Positions 57,275 through 64,000 of a stretch of 64,000 nucleotides of DNA are shown here, in pieces. A program made the position numbers and the translations under genes. Numbering within the stretch: position 1 is the first letter of the stretch; each line of letters starts with the position of its first letter. The stretch comes from Phocoena phocoena (lineage: Eukaryota > Chordata > Mammalia > Artiodactyla > Phocoenidae), in the NCBI RefSeq assembly GCF_963924675.1, contig NC_089236.1:48392500-48456499 (forward strand). Direction: 5' to 3'. The notes beneath the pieces are model-generated. The model saw nothing but the letters and a program-made list of their open reading frames with translations, was not told the origin of the DNA and did no database searches.

Positions 57275-57470
57275 CTCTAAAATAGATAAACAACAAGGTT
57301 CTACTGTGGAGCATAGGGAACTATATTCAATATCTTGTAATATCCTATAACGGAAAAGAATCTGAAAAAGAATATGTATACTCTGATATATATGTATAAC
57401 TGAATCACTTTGCTGTACACCAGAAACTAACACAACATTGTAAATCAACTATACTTCAATACAAAAAATA
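57275..57470 (+). mobile_element. 5'-truncated L1 3' end, plus orientation
   Basis: 'AGATAAACAACAAGGTTCTA', 'AACTATATTCAATATCTTGT', 'AACTGAATCACTTTGCTGTA' and 'TGTAAATCAACTATACTTCA' then an A-rich end. Confidence 0.9.
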
Positions 57471-58256
57471 CAGAATATATAGATGTCGAATGAATGAATT
57501 AGTTCTTGTAGCTTAATATCACAGACTGTGACATGTTTAAAGATATCATTTTTAGAAAAAGGTTTAATGGGGGCAGTTTAAGATGGATCAGGAAAGAACC
57601 TGCTATTATATCTTGCTGCATATAACTGGAGTTACAAAATAGAAGAAAAACAAAGACAAAAAAAATGGAACTTTAAAAGGTACTGAACATCAGGAAATGA
57701 CATGACACACTGGACCCCATGAGTGAAGTGATATTTACTGTCTATTATGGGTAAGTCTCTTTGTTAGGGTCAGTGAATAGTGATCAAATGTCTGTGTTTG
57801 CTCAGGAGAGGCCTGATTTATGCCCATTTTGCCAAATGAATTACTAAAAATACTCTCTGCACTCTAGAGTGTTCCTATCAGGACAATATGTTAACTGATC
57901 ACACTACCCCTAGGAGGTATAGAACATTCCAACTCAAATTAAGAAAGAAGATTGTAATTAATATTGGGTTAGATGGGATTCAGAGCATCAGCAGAGAGGC
58001 ACACAGGGATTTAGGGCTGTCAAGAGAAAATTCACCCAAGAAAATTGCTGGGAGAAAGAAACAAACCAACCTCAGACTCCAGAAAGTCAAGAAATCTCTA
58101 CAAGGAAGATTGGGAGGTTGATCTAGACAGGAGTCTAAAATGGCATCATCTTCAAGATATTGCCATCTCTTCTTTCCTTGGTTTGGAATTTCTACCGAAA
58201 GAGTCATCCCTTGGGTTTCTACAAAAAAGAGGTGGGGAAGGGGAAGGGTCTTGCTT
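57471..58256. other. Intergenic DNA, no gene seen
   Basis: Frames 57888-58121 and 58045-58302 have no recognisable domain. Confidence 0.45.
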
Positions 58257-58353
58257 TCAGAATGCTACTATTTTTTTAAAAATTATTTTTATTGAAGTAT
58301 AGTTGATTTACAATGTTGTGTTAATTTCTGCTGTACAGCAAAGTGATTCAGTT

Positions 58354-58380
58354 ATATATATATATAACTGAATATATATA

Positions 58381-58425
<45 letters not shown>
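58354..58425. repeat. (TA)n array
   Basis: Alternating TA with short breaks (ACTGAA, TTC). Self-complementary, so cruciform-prone. The antisense frame 58308-58529 (YIYIYI) is an artefact. Confidence 0.92.
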
Positions 58426-58427
<2 letters not shown>

Positions 58428-58795
58428 TCTTTTTTCATATTCTTTTCCATTATGGTTTATTACAGGATGTTGAATATAGTTCCCTATAGGACCTTGTTGT
58501 TTATCTATTCTATGTATAATACTTTGCATCTGCTAACCCCAAACTCCTAACCCATCCCTCCCCTACCCCTCTCCTCCCCTTGGCAACAACAAGTCTGTCC
58601 TCTATGCCCATAAATTTGTTTCTGTTTCATAGATAAATTGATTTATGTCACATTTAAATTCCACATATAAGTGATATCATATGGTATTTTTCTTTCTCTT
58701 TCTGACTGACTTCACTTAGTATGATAATCTCTAGGTCCATCCATGTTGCTGCAAATGGTATTGTTTCATTCTTTTTTATGGCTGAGTAATATTCC

Positions 58796-58797
<2 letters not shown>

Positions 58798-58853
<56 letters not shown>

Positions 58854-58870
58854 TATATATATATATATAT
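58798..58870. repeat. (GT)n GCGCGC (TA)n array
   Basis: About twenty GT units, a GCGCGC step, more GT, then (AT)n. Alternating purine/pyrimidine throughout, so Z-DNA-prone. Confidence 0.93.
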
Positions 58871-58903
58871 TCCGCATCTTCTTTATCTCAGAATGCTACT
58901 ATT

Positions 58904-59590
58904 AAAGAAAGAGTGATATGGACAGAGAAGGGCTGAGACCTTCTTTCCCAGCTTTTTCTCATTGACTGATGACCAATAATATAAAGTTTGGAGCCTGCTT
59001 GACAGGGGACAGAGAAGATAAGAAGGTATATATGGATCCTGGGGAAGCTTGATAAAAATTGACAATAGGCTGGATCCAGTATGAACCTAGAAAGGGTTGG
59101 TGAGCCCTACATACCTGGAAAAGCTGAGAAATTGTAACTGGAAAGAGGTGGCCTTGAGAGAGGCGCCAAAATGAAATCAAGTGTAGAGATGTGGAGGACC
59201 TTTTCTCATGAGAATTCTAAAGGGGCTGCCTCTCATGATCAAAATAGAGAGAGACACACACTGATGAACAGGAGGGTGAATATCCCAGGAGCAGGCGGCC
59301 CCAGAGGAGTGCTGGAACAGTGTGGAGACAGGGAGAGAACTTTCCCAAGTGTTTTGAGAGGGAAATCGGGGAATGGGGAGCAGGGTGTCCAAAGAGGATT
59401 TTTAGGAAATTTTAGGAATTTCTGGGAGTTGCACAGGTTTTACCAGCTTCACCCAATAGCATGGACACTGGCAAGGATCTGGGGACCTCTGTGTATGCCA
59501 AGCACATAATTTGTATTGTTATTTTTCAACAGAATTGTGGATTGTACTGTAATTAATAAAACCGAAAGCATTACTGAAGTCACATAACTT
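58904..59590. other. Intergenic DNA, no gene seen
   Basis: The sense 112-codon frame 59171-59509 and antisense frames show no domain. 59525-59580 is AT-rich. Confidence 0.45.
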
Positions 59591-59593
59591 CTT

Positions 59594-59594
59594 G

Positions 59595-59628
<34 letters not shown>

Positions 59629-59629
59629 T
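59594..59629. repeat. (CT)n(AT)n compound microsatellite
   Basis: About ten CT units, then about seven AT units. Confidence 0.92.
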
Positions 59630-59656
59630 TACCCATTAATAGATAATAGAAGAGCT

Positions 59657-59939
59657 ATTATTTATTTATTTACTTATGGCTGTGTTGGGTCTTCGTTTCT
59701 GTGCAAGGGCTTTCTCTAGTTGTGGCAAGCAGGGGCCACTCTTCATTGCGGCGTGCGGGCCTCTCACTATTGCCGCCTCTCTTGTTGCGGAGCACAGGCT
59801 CCAGACGTGCAGGCTCAGTAGTTGTGGCACACGGGCCCAGTTGCTCCGCGGCATGTGGGATCTTCCCGGACCAGGGCGCAAACCCGCGTCCCCTGAATTG
59901 GCAGGTGGACTCTCAACCACTGCGCCACCAGGGAAGTCC
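59657..59939 (-). mobile_element. CHR-1/CHR-2 intermediate SINE
   Basis: Mosaic like the copies at 48775 and 50040: 'GGCTGTGTTGGGTCTTCGTT', then 'GCGGGCCTCTCAC' and head GGGAAGTCC. Weak target duplication TAGAAG. Confidence 0.93.
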
Positions 59940-61100
59940 TAGAAGGGTGACAAACACAGGTTGGGGCGTCCTCAATTCCTCATTAGTCTCCCTGTGTCTT
60001 TCCTACTTCATATATCATTGTATAGTGTTGAACTTTCCTGTAGAAATGGCACACAATTTTTGCTTTTATAAAAACCCGGAGACTCTTTCTCACATAGGAA
60101 TTTGATGTCTTCCACGCATTTTCTCTGGGAAGATGAGAAAAAAAGGAGGCAGATGCAAGCTCAGGGCATGTCTTGGAGGTTTTTGTTGACTCTGATAATG
60201 TTAAAAATATTGATGGGCAAAAGAAAATTGACTTACCTCTCACTGGACTCTGGGTTTATATCTGGGGCGATTAGCTAATCGTGCTATGCTCTGTGTAATT
60301 CTAGTGTCCTCCTCAGAGCACGCTTCTTTCCTCTGCTCTCTGGCTCAGCGGGGTTGGATGCTTTGCTCATTACTCCTGCAATACTTTCTATTCCTTGTTA
60401 GCATTTAAGGGTTGTAACGTGCGTATGTGTGTGTGTATTTATATTCTGGCTTCTTTCACTGAACAGGTTGTTAATTTCCCCACATCATTCAAATTTTCAT
60501 TTAAAGTGACTGTTTTCCTAGATTCCCATAGGTATATTCTATCATTCATTAAACTCGTTTGTGGGTAATTTCTAAGTTTTTACCATTAGAAATAATGTTG
60601 TGGTCTACAGGGTTGTGGGAGTGTATTGTCCTCCCCCCCACCCCTCCGAATTATTCTTCTGATCGTAGTAGTCTGATGCACTCCAGGGCACCACGTTGTC
60701 ACACACTCCACCCAAGAACTCAGGAGGGGTCTCGGGAGTTGAGCAGGTGGTCTGATCACCAGATTCCCTTGCCCACAGGGATTGATGGCTCAGCAAAGGG
60801 CTTGTGAGCCAACCAAGGCCAGTTAGAGGCAGTGATTCCTTGGCTGAGACTTCTGAGAGACTCACGCTCTTTCCTCCCAGGATTTACAATGAGAAGCCAG
60901 GAAAGTGATACTGCTGACAACGTCTCGCCACCACGGGGAGCCTCAGAACTACACCCGTGAGGAAGGTAGAGAGGAGCTAAAAGACAGAAACAATGGAAAA
61001 CAACAAAAATAAACAAACAAAACCTGAGTTTGGACAAGGTCATTTGACCTCTGACTTTAGCCTCTTAGGCACCTTGACTTTTCATTTATTGAACTGAAAA
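59940..61100. other. Intergenic DNA, partly old L1-like
   Basis: 60380-60600 has old L1M character. 60600-61060 is moderately GC-rich with frames on both strands and no domain. No gene. Confidence 0.4.
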
Positions 61101-61125
61101 ATCCTGCACCTACTCCCCTGCTGCC

Positions 61126-61129
<4 letters not shown>

Positions 61130-61163
<34 letters not shown>
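61130..61163. repeat. (CA)n microsatellite
   Basis: About seventeen CA units after CTAA. Confidence 0.93.
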
Positions 61164-61165
<2 letters not shown>

Positions 61166-61227
61166 CTTATTTTTTAAGTCTGTCTGCATTGAGAGCCCTG
61201 TTGCAACTTCTTTGTTCACATATCTTT

Positions 61228-61392
61228 TTTTTTTTTGAGGTTTTCATTGATTTTTTTCCCCTTTATTTATTTTTTAATCCAAGTATAGTTGATTTACAAT
61301 GTTGTGTTAGTTTCAGGTGTACAGCAAAGTGATTCAGTTGTATATATGTGTTATATATATATAACATATATATAAGTCTATTCTTTTTCAGA
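61228..61392 (-). mobile_element. Short 5'-truncated L1 with 16-bp target duplication
   Basis: Poly(T), 'TCCAAGTATAGTTGATTTAC', 'TACAGCAAAGTGATTCAGTT' and (TA)n. TTGTTCACATATCTTT is at 61212-61227 and 61393-61408, exact. Confidence 0.95.
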
Positions 61393-61429
61393 TTGTTCAC
61401 ATATCTTTGACTTCACAGCGAAAAAGAGC

Positions 61430-61680
61430 TGACATGTGCTGAGTGCTCACCTTGTGTCTGGCGTCACGTGAAACACTTTCCATTCATGATCACATTAACC
61501 CTTCCAGTAATCATTGTAAGTAGCTACTATTATAGTCCTCACTTTACACATAAGAAAATTGAGGCTCAGAGTAAAGACAAGAACAAAACACGAGTGCAGA
61601 GTCACAAGCTAACAAACAGCAGAGCCAGGGTTCAATCCTAGGTCTGTTTCCAGAGCCAGAGTTTCGTCAAATCTGCCTTT
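61430..61680 (+). repeat. MIR fragment
   Basis: 'GTGCTGAGTGCTCACCTTGT', 'TTTACACATAAGAAAATTGA', 'ACAAGCTAACAAACAGCAGA' and 'GAGCCAGGGTTCAATCCTAG' occur in MIR order. Confidence 0.88.
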
Positions 61681-61892
61681 CTGTTACTCCTAACTTCCTT
61701 TATTCATTCCCTAAGAACAAAATGAACTTTGTGTGGAATCAGAAAGACCTGAGCATGTAAAGCCTCTTTGAAGAACAGTGTAAAAAGTTAAAGTTTTGAT
61801 CCTAGAGGAGGATACAAGAAAATGAAAGACTAGATTTTAGAAGCAGCAAAAGAAGAGGGTCTGAGCAAAGTCCCAGAGGTGGGACTGAGGCT

Positions 61893-61928
<36 letters not shown>

Positions 61929-61935
61929 TATGTGT
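61893..61935. repeat. (GT)n GCGCG microsatellite
   Basis: About sixteen GT units followed by GCGCGTATGTGTGTG. Confidence 0.92.
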
Positions 61936-62372
61936 GTGCAATGGGTGAACTTTGGGATTCTTTCCAATCCCAGAGTCTAGGATTCTAAAAGGTCTAGTCT
62001 TTCCAGAGCTGAGAGCTCATGTGGAAATGTGAGTGATGAGATTGGATCAGATTTTGAATCCTACTTTAACAAGTCGAATTGTGATATTAGGGGCAATGAG
62101 AGCCCTCAATTCCTTCAGAAGCTGTGGCGGACTCTTGCTTTGGTGGCCCCCCACGAACCATGTATATTCATGTCCTTGTGGGCTTCCCTCCACGTTGATT
62201 TCAGTTGACTCTTTAAGTAGCTTTGGACAAAATGACATTAGCAGACATCATGTAAGTGGAAGCTTGATGGGCATTTGCACATTTAGGTTTATTCTCCTGG
62301 AAGGCTCTTTCTTAGAACCCAGCTGCTAACTGTGAAGAAGCTCAAGCAACCACAGGGGAAGGTCCATGGAGT
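61936..62372. other. Intergenic DNA, no gene seen
   Basis: The sense 98-codon frame 62033-62329 shows no domain. Confidence 0.45.
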
Positions 62373-62419
62373 CCGCATCGGCAGGCGGACCCTCAGCCGC
62401 TGCGCCACCAGGGAAGCCC
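62373..62419 (-). mobile_element. 47-bp CHR-2 head fragment
   Basis: Matches only the tRNA-like head of CHR-2 (CATCGGCAGGCGGACCCTC through GGGAAGCCC). Body, tail and target duplication are absent. Confidence 0.85.
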
Positions 62420-62429
62420 GTGCTGTGCA

Positions 62430-62650
62430 CCTTTCTGAGCTTCGGACTTTCATTTCCCAGCTGGTTATCAATTTTTCCAAAGCAGAATTCATTTTCTTCC
62501 ACTTTGAAACTCCCCTCTTCCTCCTTCCTTCGTGTTGGTCATTGATACTGCCAGGTACCCAGCTGGCCAAGGTAGAAATCTCAGCTTCCTTTTGACCCTC
62601 CCTTCACTGTCGCTTCCCATGTTCACTTACAAGAGCATCGCTGCCAGCCT
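62430..62650 (+). repeat. L2 fragment
   Basis: 'GGCCAAGGTAGAAATCTCAG' and 'CTTTTGACCCTCCCTTCACT' are L2 wording (CTGACTCTTCCCTCTC region). Confidence 0.6.
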
Positions 62651-63022
62651 GCACTGCTGCAGATTCAGGCTGCATCGGAGAGGGGAGGGCCTGGATGCCA
62701 TCAGATCCCATACAACCACTGTCATAGAGGCTGTAGCCACTGGAAGTGTTGCAGCTGCAGCACTGATTTGTTCTAGAAAAGAGTGGGTAGATAGGCCTCT
62801 AGCCAAGGTGGAAAAATTTATCTTCTGGCAATTTTACCTCCAGAGCCAATGGGTATAGGTTCCTGTCCCCTCTCCAGGCTCAGTTGCAGTCAAGGCAGGA
62901 GAGACACAAAGGAGACTGCACCTCCTTATAATTTTAAAAGATGTATCCTGGCATCCTCCTTTGTACAAGACCTAGACCAATGGCACACATTTTCCAAAAA
63001 GCTTTTACAAAAATCCAAAACA
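62651..63022. other. Intergenic DNA, no gene seen
   Basis: GC-moderate unique sequence; overlapping frames lack domains. Confidence 0.45.
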
Positions 63023-63212
63023 GGGCTTCCCTGGTGGAACAGTGGTTGGGAGTCCGCCTGCCGATGCAGGGGACGTGGGTTCGTGTCCCGGTCCGGGAAG
63101 ATCCCACATGCCGCGGAGCGGCTGGACCCGTGAGCCATGGCCGCTGAGCCTGTGAGTCTGGAGCCTGTGGTCCGCAACGGGAGAGGCCACAACAGTGAGA
63201 GGCCCGCGTACC

Positions 63213-63245
<33 letters not shown>
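63023..63245 (+). mobile_element. CHR-2-type SINE, plus orientation, long A tail
   Basis: GGGCTTCCCTGGTGGAACAG head, B box GGTTCGTGTCC, 'GTACCGC' and about 30 A. Imperfect target duplication AAAAATCCAAAACA (63009-63022) versus AAAAATACTCAAACA (from 63241). The long pure tail suggests a recent insertion. Confidence 0.94.
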
Positions 63246-63248
<3 letters not shown>

Positions 63249-63255
63249 TCAAACA

Positions 63256-64000
63256 TATTTAATCAATATAAAGTTGAATCATTTGTGCTACATTTAGAGT
63301 GTGTTCGATTATGAGCAGGATGAAGTATCCTAGCACTTTTGTAGCCAGGCAATCTGGTTGCATTGCCTTCTTCTGGATACACGATAATGCCACAGGAATG
63401 AGAAGCCAGGTATCATTCTTGCTTTTCCTTTTTCCATATTCCAAAGACAACTTATCTTTCCCGTTCAGCCCTAGAAGAGGAGTCAGGAGACCTGGGCCCA
63501 GAGCTGCTGCTCATCTATGTGGCATCTCAGTGCAAGTTAGAAGGTGTCCCCTCTGGGTGGCAACAGCCCTGTGGGCAGATGATGCCCCTTCTACTGGGTG
63601 GATGCTACTCCCCTCCCAGAGCAGACAGCTTGGCCGAGAGAGTGCAGTGCGGATTTTAGTTACCACTTGCCTCCTTGGCCTTTGTACAATGCAGAAAATG
63701 GATACGCACGTGTTCTTGTATCTCTCCTGGGGCTCTGATGCAGCACTGCCATGAGCAAGTTGTGTGACTTTATGTCTGTGGGTCTGGGTTTCCTCAAGGC
63801 TGATAAAGCACTGGATCTGGGGCCAGGAGACCTGTGGGGGGAGTCTTTCTGCCTCCTCTTGGTCACAACGTGACCTCGATTAAGTCCTTGGTCTCAGGAG
63901 GCTCTAATTTTCTGGTTTAGGAAATGGAGGCGAGTAAATTAAAGAATCTCTAATAATCTTGTTCTGGATTCAAAAATCTTGGATACTAATATGCTGCAGA
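63256..64000. other. Intergenic DNA to the window end
   Basis: Contains 'GAGACCTGTGGGGGGAGTCT' and 'TCTGGTTTAGGAAATGGAGG' (63820-63930), faintly MIR-like. The 151-codon sense frame 63299-63754 has no recognisable domain and is not called. Confidence 0.4.

Larger units (their letters stand above)
58273..58887 (-). mobile_element. 5'-truncated L1 with 16-bp target duplication
   Basis: 'ATTGAAGTATAGTTGATTTA' through 'CCATCCATGTTGCTGCAAAT' and 'GGCTGAGTAATATTCCATTG' to 'CCGCATCTTCTTTATC'. TCAGAATGCTACTATT is exact at 58257-58272 and 58888-58903. It carries internal TA and GT arrays. Confidence 0.96.

Noticed and set aside
63299..63754. 151-codon plus-strand frame near the window end
   Set aside because: No family resemblance, and it starts within AT-rich unique DNA beside a SINE.

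Overview
The window is mammalian nuclear DNA, most likely from a cetacean. It is AT-rich and gene-poor, and it carries about 35 tRNA-derived SINEs of the CHR-1/CHR-2 type. These have a head ending in GGGAAGCCC or GGGAAGTCC on the minus strand, an internal TGGCGCAGTGG A-box-like and GGTTCGTGCCC B-box-like promoter, and an A tail. This SINE lineage belongs to whales, hippos and ruminants; the abundant CHR-2 form and the absence of recognisable Bov-tA/BovB points to a whale or dolphin. The LINE-1 3' ends are also of the cetartiodactyl type. Family names come from recognition by eye, not from a database search.

Only two gene-derived loci are supported. (1) Positions 1-2226 are the end of an intron and 2227-2405 is the last coding exon of KLF5 (plus strand), which encodes zinc fingers 2 and 3 and the HMKRHQN carboxyl end. 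A 3'UTR of about 1.65 kb follows, with three exact Pumilio motifs and a poly(A) signal at 4030. (2) Positions 16477-17242 are an intronless, poly(A)-tailed retrocopy of PPIA (cyclophilin A), flanked by 11-bp target-site duplications. Its 164-codon frame is uninterrupted but has changed active-site residues.

The remaining roughly 59 kb behaves like the gene desert known downstream of KLF5 (towards KLF12 in other mammals). It is layered: old L2, MIR, MER5-like and L1M remnants at the bottom, younger 5'-truncated L1 copies above them, and CHR SINEs on top, many with readable target-site duplications. Several SINEs sit inside L1 or L2 copies. A dense run of CHR-2 copies in mostly one orientation spans 31-41 kb. 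Low-complexity tracts include a 120-bp polypyrimidine tract (46471-46590), a G15 run (13438-13452), long TA arrays and GT arrays.

Non-repetitive blocks (about 23.1-25.4, 25.8-27.7, 27.9-28.2, 44.0-46.0 and 53.1-54.9 kb) are the best places to look for KLF5 distal enhancers; this is inference. No RNA gene, CRISPR array, operon or other new multi-gene system was found. Nearly all 60-130-residue open frames in the window are translations of SINE copies.
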